Positions 1 to 8,881 of a DNA stretch of 64,000 nucleotides are shown piece by piece. Origin of the DNA: an uncultured Eggerthellaceae bacterium (lineage in GTDB: Bacteria; Actinomycetota; Coriobacteriia; Coriobacteriales; Eggerthellaceae). The DNA is taken from contig CAJURO010000001.1 in assembly GCA_910588985.1 (NCBI GenBank), positions 1-64,000 of the forward strand, written 5' to 3'. Position 1 is the first letter of the stretch. Every line of letters begins with the position of its first letter. The position numbers were made by a program, and so were the translations under genes. The notes below the pieces were generated by a model. The model had not been told where the DNA came from and searched no databases. It saw only the letters and a program-made list of their open reading frames with translations.

Positions 1-1
1 C

Positions 2-634
<633 letters not shown>

Positions 635-635
635 G

Positions 636-3600
636 ATGGCTAACACAGAATTCGATGTGCGTAACTTCGACGCGCTCCGCATCTCCCTCGCAAGTGCCGA
701 GGATGTTCGCAGCTGGTCCCGTGGCGAGGTGAAGAAGCCTGAGACCATCAACTATCGTACGCTGAAGCCTGAGAAGGACGGCTTGTACTGCGAGAAGATC
801 TTTGGTCCCACCAAGGACTGGGAATGCGCGTGCGGTAAGTACAAGCGTGTGCGCTTCAAGGGCATCGTGTGCGAGCGTTGCGGCGTTGAGGTAACTCGCT
901 CCAAGGTGCGTCGTGAGCGCATGGGACATATCGAGCTTGCGGCTCCTGTGAGCCACATCTGGTATTTCAAGGGCTCTCCCTCTCGTTTGGGCTATCTGCT
1001 CGATATCCCGCCGAAGGAGCTGGAGAAGGTCCTCTACTTCGCGAGCTCCATCATCACAAGCGTTGATGCAGAGGCACGTGAAGAGGATGCCGAGGAGCTG
1101 CGCGACGAGCTTGCCGCAGACCTTGAAGAGCTTGATGCTGAGCGCGATCGCCTGATCGAGGCAACACGCAAGCTCTCTACGGACTATATCCCCGAGGATG
1201 ACGACTTCGTCGACGAGATCGACGATGACGATGACCGCCTGACACCTGAAGAGGTCGAGGCGGAGATCGCCGATATCTACGAGGAGTTCAACGAGCGCAA
1301 GGCGCTGCGTGCAGATGCGCTTGACGAGTTCATGAGGATCGAGCCAAAGCAGCTGATCGCTGATGAGGCTCTCTATCGCGAGATGCGTGCGAACTACCGT
1401 GACTACTTCACTGGTGGCATGGGTGCCGAGGCAGTACGCGACCTGCTTGACGCGATCGACCTTGAGCAAACGGCGATCGAGCTGCGCGAGGTCATCGAGA
1501 CTGGCAAGGGACAGAAGCGTGCCAAGGCAGTGAAGCGCCTCAAGGTTGTCGACGCGTTCCTCAAGTCTGACAACAAGCCTTCCGACATGATCCTGGACGT
1601 CATCCCGGTCATCCCGCCCGATCTGCGCCCGATGGTGCAGCTTGATGGTGGTCGTTTCGCCACCTCTGACCTGAACGATCTGTATCGTCGCGTCATCAAC
1701 CGCAACAACCGCCTGAAGCGCCTGCTCGACCTTGGTGCACCTGAGATCATCGTCAACAACGAGAAGCGCATGCTCCAGGAGGCGGTGGACTCTCTGTTCG
1801 ACAATGGTCGTCGTGGTCGCCCTGTTACAGGTCCTGGCAACCGTCCGCTGAAGTCCATCTCCGATATGCTCAAAGGCAAGCAGGGACGCTTCCGTCAGAA
1901 CTTACTCGGCAAGCGCGTCGACTACTCGGGTCGTTCCGTTATCGTGGTTGGTCCCCAGCTCAAGCTCCACCAGTGTGGCCTGCCTTCCGCTATGGCGCTC
2001 GAGCTGTTCAAGCCCTTCGTCATGAAGCGCCTTGTCGAGCTTGAGTATGCAGGCAACATCAAGGCTGCGAAGCGTGCTGTTGATCGTGGTGCGAGCTATG
2101 TGTGGGATGTGCTCGAAGAAGCCATTACGGACCACCCTGTTCTTCTGAACCGCGCTCCAACGCTTCACCGTCTGGGCATCCAGGCGTTCGAGCCTGTGCT
2201 CGTTGAGGGCAAGGCCATCCGCCTGCATCCTCTTGTCTGCACTGCTTTCAATGCTGACTTCGATGGCGACCAGATGGCGGTCCATGTGCCGCTTGGCGCT
2301 GAGGCGCAGGCAGAGGCTCGCGTGCTCATGCTCTCCTCCAACAACATCAAGTCACCTGCTCACGGCCGCCCGCTCACGGTGCCTACGCAGGATATGATCA
2401 TCGGCCTGTATTACCTGACCGCTGCTCGCGATGGGTTCCCCGGAGAGGGCAGGGTCTTCACTGACATCGATGATGCTATGAATGCCTACGATGCTCGTGC
2501 TGACCTTGACCTTCAGGCGAAGATCAAGGTGCGCCTGCGCGTTCCTTGCAAGGTTGCCACGGCATACAACGTCTTCGAAGAGCACAAGGCAGGCGACCGC
2601 ATCGAGACCACGGTCGGGCGCATCATCTTCAACGATGTGCTGCCCATGGACTATCCGTTCCTCAACTACGAGATGAACAAGACCGAGATCTCTCGCCTCG
2701 TGAACGATGTGTGCAATACCTATTCGCTCTCTGAGCTGCCGCCGATCCTCGATGGCCTCAAGGACGCGGGCTTCCATTACGCTACTCGCGCGGGTGTCAC
2801 GGTGTCTGTCTATGACGCTACCATCCCTCCGCAAAAGGGAGACATCCTCGCTGCGGCTGATGCGAAGGTTGCTGCGATCGACGAGGACTACGAGCTCGGC
2901 CTCATGTCCGATGAGGAGCGTCATAAGCAGGTCGTCGATGTGTGGAATGCCGCTAACGATGAGGTTGGCGATGCGATGGCTGAGAACTTCGATCGCTTCA
3001 ACCCGATCTACATGATGGCATTCTCTGGTGCCCGTGGTAACATCAAGCAGATCCGTCAGCTTGCTGGTATGCGTGGTCTCATGTCCGACCCGAAGGGCGA
3101 GATCATCGACCGTCCGATCAAGGCGAACTTCCGCGAGGGCCTTTCCGTGCTCGAGTACTTCATCTCGACGCATGGCGCTCGTAAGGGCCTTGCTGATACG
3201 GCGCTGCGTACCGCTGACTCTGGATACCTCACCCGTCGTCTTGTGGACGTTGCCCAAGACGTCATCGTGCGCGAGATCGATTGCCACACCCATGAAGGTG
3301 TCACCTATCCGCTCCATGATGCCAAGGGCGAGCTTGACGAGAATCTTATCGGACGCTGCCTGCTTGAGCCTGTGGTCGACGAGAATGGCGAGATCATCTT
3401 CGATGCAGAGGACTACCTCTCGAGCATGAAGGACCTGAAGCGCGTCGAAGATGCAGGGGTTGACTCTGTTGTCATCCGCACGATCATGACGTGCCATGCT
3501 GAGCGCGGTGTTTGCCAAAAGTGCTATGGCTGGGACCTTGCAACGGGACGTCCTGTCAATATCGGCACGGCAGTGGGCATCATCGCAGCACAGTCCATTG

Positions 3601-5075
3601 GCGAGCCAGGCACGCAGCTGACGATGCGTACCTTCCACACTGGCGGCGTTGCTGGTGAGGACATCACGCACGGCCTTCCTCGCGTCCAAGAGCTCTTCGA
3701 GGCTCGTAAGCCCAAGGGCCAGGCGGTGCTTGCCGAGATCTCTGGCACGTTGCAGATCTCGGGTGACAAGAACACCACGACGCTCACGATCCATGACCAG
3801 GAAGGCAACTATCGTGAGTACTCTGTCTCCTCTCGCGTGAGGATGCTGCCAGGTGTCGTGGATGGCTGCGAGGTCAGCGTCGGCCAGCAGCTCACCATGG
3901 GTTCTGTCAACCCGCATGACCTGCTTCGCCTCACTGACCCGAACACGACGTTGCGCTACATCGTCGGTCAGGTCCAGGGCGTGTATGTGAGCCAAGGCGT
4001 AGATATCAACGATAAGCACATCGAAGTCATCGCGCGTCAGATGCTTCGCAAGGTTGCTGTCCTTGATGCGGGAGATTCCGACCTCCTCCCAGGACGACAG
4101 GTCAATCGCTTCGAGTTCGACAAGATCGCCAACGAGCTCATCGCTGAAGGAAAAGAGCCGCCCGTGGGCCAGCCTCTTCTTCTGGGCATCACGAAGGCGT
4201 CGCTTGCGACAGATTCGTGGCTTTCAGCTGCTTCGTTCCAAGAGACCACGAAGGTTCTCACAGATGCAGCCATCGAGGGCAAGACCGATCATCTGAGCGG
4301 ACTCAAAGAGAACGTCATCATCGGCAAGCCGATTCCTGCTGGTACTGGCCTTGCTCGTTATCGCGATGTGAAGCTCACCTACAAGGGCGTGCCGATCGAC
4401 AAGAGCTCGAACGATACGCTTCCTGATTACGCACCGGATGCCCTTCGCGAGATCGAGGAGCTTCTCCCGCAACCGCAAGAGTGGTCGCTTGATGGAGATG
4501 GCTTCTTCAATTCGGGTTCGAGCTATGGCAGCTATCTGAGCGCACTTTCGCGTTCTCGCGCTGGTCATAACCTCACTGACGAGCAGGCGCGCCTCTACAT
4601 CTTCGATGACCTTGGCGTCTCACAGCGTTGGGCGAACAAGTTCTCTGAGGCTGGTATCGAGACGGTGGCCGATCTGCTAGGGCACACCGAGGATGACCTG
4701 CTTCGCATCGAGGGCATCGGCGTGAAGGCTATCGAGGAGCTCAAGGCGGGTCTTGAGGAGCGCGATCTGCTCCATGTGATCGAGGATGACCTGGTAGCAT
4801 CCTCTGATGACATGTCCCAGCTGCTCGATATGGTGTTCTCGCCTGATGATACGATCCTCATCGGTGGGGATGAGCCGCCCGTGTTCAACAACTCTGACGA
4901 GGAGCTACTGGGTGAGCCTTTGCCGCCGCGTTCGTACCATCGCAGCCTTGAGGAGCTTGATGCTCTGCTCGGCAGCGTATCGAATCTCGGCTTCTCTGTC
5001 TCAGATGCTGATGAGGAGCTCATTGGCGGTCCAACGGATGCAGACGAGGACGATGCAGACGAGGACGACGAGTAA
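636..5075 (+). CDS. rpoC: RNA polymerase beta' subunit with alpha-CTD-like C-terminal extension
   Basis: A 1479-residue beta' subunit of RNA polymerase. I chose ATG 636 (protein begins MANTEFDVRN) because GAGGAGG lies just upstream, inside the end of rpoB. The N-terminal zinc site is C64, C66, C79 and C82. The catalytic Mg-binding NADFDGD motif is at 539-545. A second zinc cluster (CHAERGVCQKC) is near residue 950, and the trigger-loop and bridge region with SIGEPGTQLTMRTFHTGG follows. An acidic, helical insert at about 150-240 fits actinobacterial-type RpoC. Ordinary RpoC would end soon after the IPAGTG block near 1234. This one continues for about 190 residues: a linker, a helix-hairpin-helix module at about 1323-1379 resembling the alpha-subunit CTD, and a D/E-rich tail. 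A terminator follows. Confidence 0.98.
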   Translation: MANTEFDVRNFDALRISLASAEDVRSWSRGEVKKPETINYRTLKPEKDGLYCEKIFGPTKDWECACGKYKRVRFKGIVCERCGVEVTRSKVRRERMGHIELAAPVSHIWYFKGSPSRLGYLLDIPPKELEKVLYFASSIITSVDAEAREEDAEELRDELAADLEELDAERDRLIEATRKLSTDYIPEDDDFVDEIDDDDDRLTPEEVEAEIADIYEEFNERKALRADALDEFMRIEPKQLIADEALYREMRANYRDYFTGGMGAEAVRDLLDAIDLEQTAIELREVIETGKGQKRAKAVKRLKVVDAFLKSDNKPSDMILDVIPVIPPDLRPMVQLDGGRFATSDLNDLYRRVINRNNRLKRLLDLGAPEIIVNNEKRMLQEAVDSLFDNGRRGRPVTGPGNRPLKSISDMLKGKQGRFRQNLLGKRVDYSGRSVIVVGPQLKLHQCGLPSAMALELFKPFVMKRLVELEYAGNIKAAKRAVDRGASYVWDVLEEAITDHPVLLNRAPTLHRLGIQAFEPVLVEGKAIRLHPLVCTAFNADFDGDQMAVHVPLGAEAQAEARVLMLSSNNIKSPAHGRPLTVPTQDMIIGLYYLTAARDGFPGEGRVFTDIDDAMNAYDARADLDLQAKIKVRLRVPCKVATAYNVFEEHKAGDRIETTVGRIIFNDVLPMDYPFLNYEMNKTEISRLVNDVCNTYSLSELPPILDGLKDAGFHYATRAGVTVSVYDATIPPQKGDILAAADAKVAAIDEDYELGLMSDEERHKQVVDVWNAANDEVGDAMAENFDRFNPIYMMAFSGARGNIKQIRQLAGMRGLMSDPKGEIIDRPIKANFREGLSVLEYFISTHGARKGLADTALRTADSGYLTRRLVDVAQDVIVREIDCHTHEGVTYPLHDAKGELDENLIGRCLLEPVVDENGEIIFDAEDYLSSMKDLKRVEDAGVDSVVIRTIMTCHAERGVCQKCYGWDLATGRPVNIGTAVGIIAAQSIGEPGTQLTMRTFHTGGVAGEDITHGLPRVQELFEARKPKGQAVLAEISGTLQISGDKNTTTLTIHDQEGNYREYSVSSRVRMLPGVVDGCEVSVGQQLTMGSVNPHDLLRLTDPNTTLRYIVGQVQGVYVSQGVDINDKHIEVIARQMLRKVAVLDAGDSDLLPGRQVNRFEFDKIANELIAEGKEPPVGQPLLLGITKASLATDSWLSAASFQETTKVLTDAAIEGKTDHLSGLKENVIIGKPIPAGTGLARYRDVKLTYKGVPIDKSSNDTLPDYAPDALREIEELLPQPQEWSLDGDGFFNSGSSYGSYLSALSRSRAGHNLTDEQARLYIFDDLGVSQRWANKFSEAGIETVADLLGHTEDDLLRIEGIGVKAIEELKAGLEERDLLHVIEDDLVASSDDMSQLLDMVFSPDDTILIGGDEPPVFNNSDEELLGEPLPPRSYHRSLEELDALLGSVSNLGFSVSDADEELIGGPTDADEDDADEDDE

Positions 5076-5101
5076 GCTTGATGCAGATGCATGCATGAGA
5101 G

Positions 5102-5132
5102 AAAGGAGCGGTCGTGTGGCCGCTCCTTTTTT
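5102..5132 (+). terminator. Rho-independent terminator after rpoC
   Basis: A GC-rich stem (AAAGGAGCGG at 5102-5111 with CCGCTCCTTT from 5120) has an 8-base loop and runs into six T residues. It ends the rpoBC transcript 27 bases after the rpoC stop. Confidence 0.92.
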
Positions 5133-5144
5133 GATCGAGGGGTT

Positions 5145-5153
5145 TGGTAGAAT
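5145..5153 (+). promoter_or_regulatory. Possible extended -10 promoter for hisE-glmM
   Basis: TG-G-TAGAAT fits an extended -10 box placed right after the rpoC terminator and about 40 bases before hisE. No good -35 is seen at 17 bp, so this is tentative. Confidence 0.35.
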
Positions 5154-5191
5154 GGCACAGGCAAAATGCGAATGCGACCTTCGAGCGAGGC

Positions 5192-5629
5192 ATGATGGAT
5201 AAGACATATATCCCCGAGGGCGAGATAGCTCCAACATCCCAGATCGGTGCAACGATAGAAGCGCTTGTTGCCACGATAGAGGCACGCAGGCACGTTGACC
5301 CACAGCTAAGCTATACGCGCATGCTCCTTGATGCACCAGTCGAGAAGCTCTGCAAGAAGGTGTCTGAGGAATCTCTTGAGACCTGCCTTGCGGCGAAGGA
5401 GACAGAGATGCTCGCCGCGCTCTCGACAGGCGAAGAGCAGATCGATCTGAGCCTCGATCACCTTCGCTATGAAGCTGCTGATGTCATCTATCATCTGCTT
5501 GTTCTCATGGAGCGCTTCGACATACTGCTTGATGAGCTTGCAGCTGAATTGAATGCGCGCATGCGTGAGGAAGAGCGCCCGCAAGGAGCGGTGCTCTTGC
5601 ACGAAGAGCATATCAGAAGAGGAAAGTAG
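5192..5629 (+). CDS. hisE: Phosphoribosyl-ATP pyrophosphatase (HisE)
   Basis: About 145 residues. HisE hydrolyses phosphoribosyl-ATP to phosphoribosyl-AMP plus pyrophosphate, the second step of histidine synthesis, in the cytoplasm. The all-alpha NTP pyrophosphohydrolase (MazG-like) signature is visible: KVSEESLETCLAAKE with acidic metal ligands, then RYEAADVIYHLLVLME. The frame is open from a TTG at 5144, but ATG 5192 or 5195 is more likely because GCGAGG lies just in front. The length is slightly more than the usual 90-110 residues, owing to a lead of about 45 residues. glmM starts six bases after the stop. No other his gene is in the window, so this is a detached member of the pathway. A MazG-type housecleaning function is a less likely alternative. 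Confidence 0.85.
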   Translation: MMDKTYIPEGEIAPTSQIGATIEALVATIEARRHVDPQLSYTRMLLDAPVEKLCKKVSEESLETCLAAKETEMLAALSTGEEQIDLSLDHLRYEAADVIYHLLVLMERFDILLDELAAELNARMREEERPQGAVLLHEEHIRRGK

Positions 5630-5635
5630 GAGGAT

Positions 5636-6976
5636 ATGGCACGTCTTTTTGGAACAGATGGTGTTCGAGGGGTGGCCAATGATGACCTGACTCCCGCCCT
5701 TGCTTATAAGCTCGGACAGGCTGCGGTTGCTTTCTTGGGACAGACCATCGTGGTGGGAAAGGACACGCGCCTCTCGGGAGACATGCTCGAAGCAGCTCTT
5801 GTCTCTGGGATCACCGCAGCAGGTGGATGCGCCTATCTTGCGGGTGTCATCCCAACGCCCGCCGTTGCGCTCTTAGTGCGCAAGCTCTCGGCGGCAGGGG
5901 GCGTGGTCATCTCCGCTTCGCATAATCCGCCTGAGTACAACGGCATCAAGTTCTTCGATGCGAACGGTTTCAAGTTGCCTGATGAGGTCGAGGATCGCAT
6001 CGAGGAGTTCATCGTTGCGGGAGGATTGGAGAAAACGGCTTCCCAGATGCCTGTTGCAGGGGATGTGGGCTTTTCCATCCCGCTCAAGGATGCTACGGAT
6101 ATATATGTGGAGCATGTGGTTTCATCGGTTGCAGGCGCTGGGCTGACCTTCGAAGGATTGACCATCGCACTCGATACAGGACATGGCGCTTCGAGCATAA
6201 CGAGCCCTGAGGCTCTTCGCCGTCTTGGCGCGAAGGTGCATGCGATCAATACCGATTTTGATGGCATGGATATCAATGTCGAGTGCGGCTCCACGCACCT
6301 CGCTCCCCTTAAGGAGCTTGTTTCTCAAACAAGCGCAGATGTGGGCATAGCCCACGATGGTGACGCCGATCGCGTGATGATGGTCGCTTCTGATGGCGCA
6401 GAGATCGACGGTGACACCATCGAGGCGGTCTGCGCGATCGACATGAAGGATCGCGGCGTTCTCTCGGGCAACACAGCGGTGACGACCGTCATGTGCAACC
6501 TTGGCTTCGTGCATGCAATGCGCGATGCTGGCATCGAGGTCATCCAGACGAAAGTAGGAGATCGGTACGTGCTTGAGGAGATGCGCGCGAAGGGCTTCTC
6601 GATAGGTGGCGAGCAATCAGGGCATATGATCTTGCTCGACCATAATTCAACGGGAGACGGCCTCATGAGCGCTGTGCAGTTCCTTGCAGCGGTCCTGCGT
6701 TCAGGAAAGAGCGTTACGGAAGCTGCGCGTCTCGTGACGAAGTTCCCTCAAGAGCTCATCAACGTGAAGGTGACCGACAAGCATGGCATCTCCGAGAACG
6801 CACAGGTGCAGGATGCAGTGCGTGCTGCCGAAGAAGCGCTTGGCGAGGACGGGCGTGTGCTGCTGCGTCCCTCTGGCACCGAACCAGTGATCCGTGTCAT
6901 GGTGGAGGCGGCTCGTGAAGAAGATGCGAGACGACATGCTGAGGCCATCGCGCGCGTCATTGAAGAGGTCTCGTAG
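5636..6976 (+). CDS. glmM: Phosphoglucosamine mutase
   Basis: A 446-residue alpha-D-phosphohexomutase that converts glucosamine-6-phosphate to glucosamine-1-phosphate, on the route to UDP-GlcNAc for peptidoglycan. It starts MARLFGTDGVRGVAND, the typical GlmM N terminus. The catalytic phosphoserine is S95 in ISASHNPPEYNG. The metal loop is DGDADR at 241-246, and the sugar-binding GGEQSGH and phosphate-binding RPSGTEPVIRVMVE motifs follow. A perfect AGGAGG sits five bases before ATG 5636. The gene follows hisE by six bases and probably shares its transcript. It supplies the precursor used by the mur genes at 27-37 kb. Length and motifs are normal. Confidence 0.97.
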   Translation: MARLFGTDGVRGVANDDLTPALAYKLGQAAVAFLGQTIVVGKDTRLSGDMLEAALVSGITAAGGCAYLAGVIPTPAVALLVRKLSAAGGVVISASHNPPEYNGIKFFDANGFKLPDEVEDRIEEFIVAGGLEKTASQMPVAGDVGFSIPLKDATDIYVEHVVSSVAGAGLTFEGLTIALDTGHGASSITSPEALRRLGAKVHAINTDFDGMDINVECGSTHLAPLKELVSQTSADVGIAHDGDADRVMMVASDGAEIDGDTIEAVCAIDMKDRGVLSGNTAVTTVMCNLGFVHAMRDAGIEVIQTKVGDRYVLEEMRAKGFSIGGEQSGHMILLDHNSTGDGLMSAVQFLAAVLRSGKSVTEAARLVTKFPQELINVKVTDKHGISENAQVQDAVRAAEEALGEDGRVLLRPSGTEPVIRVMVEAAREEDARRHAEAIARVIEEVS

Positions 6977-7024
6977 CTAAAAGGCTTCAGCCATCGAAGT
7001 ATTCCTTGTGCATTTGCAGGGATG

Positions 7025-7138
7025 GAAACGGAAGGGCGAGGACATCCGTGCTCAAGCAGTCCTGAGCTCGCACGAAACGTCCACTGGACGTTTCGGCTCA
7101 TGCGGAATCTGCGCGCGGACGCCCCGCCCTTTCGTTTT
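7025..7138. repeat. Long imperfect inverted repeat between convergent glmM and PPK2 genes
   Basis: The outer arms pair AAACGGAAGGGCG (from 7026) with CGCCCTTTCGTTT (to about 7137). The centre is a perfect 10-bp hairpin, CGAAACGTCC / GGACGTTTCG (7073-7095), with a 3-base loop, and TGAGC/GCTCA pairs around it. The whole 110 bases can fold as one long hairpin on either strand. It fills most of the 170-base gap between two convergent genes, where it could end transcription both ways. No second copy is in this window. Confidence 0.7.
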
Positions 7139-7146
7139 GTTCGGGC

Positions 7147-8775
7147 TTAGCTTTCCAGGCGCTCTTCTAAGGCATCGGTGATGATGCGAAGAGCCTTGAT
7201 GCGCGCATAGCGCTTGTCATCGCTCTCGAGCACGAGCCACGGCGCATAGGTCGTTGATGTGAGGCGGAACATATCGTCGATCGCGCTCTTGTATTGCGGG
7301 TACTTCTCACGGTTGCGCCAGTCATCTGGCGTGATCTTCCATTGTTTCGCTGGGTCGTTCTCGCGCGCTTCGAAGCGTGCGAGCTGCTCTTCCTCGGATA
7401 CGTCGACCCAGAATTTCAACAGGATGGCGCCCCAGTCGACCAGGTCATGCTCGAACTCGTTGATCTCATCATAGCCTTGCGCCCAGCGCGTGGGCGGCGT
7501 GATCTCCTCGACACGTTCGACCAGCACGCGCCCGTACCAGCTTCGGTCGTACATGCCGACATGCCCCGCTTTCGGCAAGCGCGTCCAATAACGCCACAGA
7601 TGCGGATGCGCGAGTTCGGGCTTGGTCGGCGCAGGAGAAGGGTAGATCGTATAGGCACGCGCATCGAGCGCTTGCGCCACACGTTTGATGTTCCCTCCTT
7701 TGCCAGCAGCATCCCACCCTTCGTACATGATGATGAGCGGGATGCGTGCTTGGTACATGAGATTCTCAAGGCGGAAGAGCTTCTTTTGGAGATGCTTGAG
7801 CTCTTTCTTGTACTCTTCGCGCTCGAGAACCAACCCATGCTCCATAGTGTCGACTGTCGGATGGTCAGCGACGATGGCGAATTCGGTGTGCTCGGGGGCG
7901 AATGCGTGCTGTGCCTTTGCCGCAGCTTCGGCTGCGTCCTGGTGCTCAAGTCCTTCAACGGCGCGTTTGAGCGCTGCATCCTCCTTCAGATAGACATTCG
8001 CTCGCTCGCCCTTCTTTGCCAGCGCACGCTTGATCGCATCGATCATCGTCTGAGCTATCTGGATATTCGCAGCTCGCTTATCCTCGCCGTTCACGAGGGT
8101 CCACGGCGCGAAGTCGAAATTCGAGCCTTCCAGCAGTCGGTCGAAGAGTTCGTATTGCTCGTCATAGTCCTTTGATGAGATCAGCTTCTTCTCTGGTACG
8201 CGCCAACGTGTGGCAGCGTCATCGTAGAGGCGCTCAAGGCGCTTCCGCTGCGCGCGTTTGCGAACATGGATGAACAGCTTGATCACTTCGTAGCCGTCCG
8301 AGGTCAACTGCCGCTCGAAATCCCTGATCGATTGCAGGTAGTGCCGCGTGCCCTCGGTCGGGAGCACCATCTCGCTTGGCTTGCGTGCAAGGAGAAGCTC
8401 GGTGGCCTTCGTGTACCAGCCACGATCATAGAAGGTGATATGACCCCGCTCACCAAGCGTCTTCCAGAACTCTTGCATGAGCGGCCAGTAACCGCTGACG
8501 CCCTCGCTTCGTCCTGGGAATGCGCGCACCTCATTCACATCGATGTCGGGCGAGACATGGACGCTCGTTGCGCGCGCATCAAGGTTGTACATCAGATCCG
8601 AGATGCGTGAGCCCTTCCCTGCGCCGTTCCAACCTTCGAACATCACGACAAGCCCGACACCTTGGGTGACGGCTTGTTGCTGCAGGACCACAAGCTCCTT
8701 GATGAGCTTGTCATAGGCAGCTTTGTATTCGTCTTTCTCCATGGGTTGTATCTCGAAGTCGATGCGCTCAAGCAT
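7147..8775 (-). CDS. Polyphosphate kinase 2 family, two-domain (polyphosphate:AMP phosphotransferase type)
   Basis: A 542-residue protein with two tandem PPK2 domains. PPK2 enzymes move phosphate between polyphosphate and nucleotides; two-domain members usually make ADP from AMP. Walker A loops are visible in both halves: FEGWNGAGKG at about 46-56 and YEGWDAAGKG near 346-356. Each is followed by a Walker B/lid region (TFYDRGWYTKA; GMYDRSWYGRV). The frame opens at 8808, but ATG at 8775 has GGGAGG six bases before it and gives MLERIDFEIQ. It is divergent from ppk1, with about 106 bases between the two starts, so polymer making and using are probably controlled from one region. Which half is the active one was not determined; in known PAPs it is the C-terminal one. 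Confidence 0.93.
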   Translation of the reverse strand: MLERIDFEIQPMEKDEYKAAYDKLIKELVVLQQQAVTQGVGLVVMFEGWNGAGKGSRISDLMYNLDARATSVHVSPDIDVNEVRAFPGRSEGVSGYWPLMQEFWKTLGERGHITFYDRGWYTKATELLLARKPSEMVLPTEGTRHYLQSIRDFERQLTSDGYEVIKLFIHVRKRAQRKRLERLYDDAATRWRVPEKKLISSKDYDEQYELFDRLLEGSNFDFAPWTLVNGEDKRAANIQIAQTMIDAIKRALAKKGERANVYLKEDAALKRAVEGLEHQDAAEAAAKAQHAFAPEHTEFAIVADHPTVDTMEHGLVLEREEYKKELKHLQKKLFRLENLMYQARIPLIIMYEGWDAAGKGGNIKRVAQALDARAYTIYPSPAPTKPELAHPHLWRYWTRLPKAGHVGMYDRSWYGRVLVERVEEITPPTRWAQGYDEINEFEHDLVDWGAILLKFWVDVSEEEQLARFEARENDPAKQWKITPDDWRNREKYPQYKSAIDDMFRLTSTTYAPWLVLESDDKRYARIKALRIITDALEERLES

Positions 8776-8881
8776 GATTGCCTCCCGAAGATGGAATCTC
8801 TCTGGCATTTCCCAAGGTCAGTGCCTTACAGGACTATACTGGAGATGTGCTATACCGATTCTAAATCAGGACGGTGCGATT

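Noticed and set aside
2352..4019. A 555-codon minus-strand open frame inside rpoC
   Set aside because: rpoC is certain here on the other strand; the product has no recognisable domain and simply reflects codon bias.
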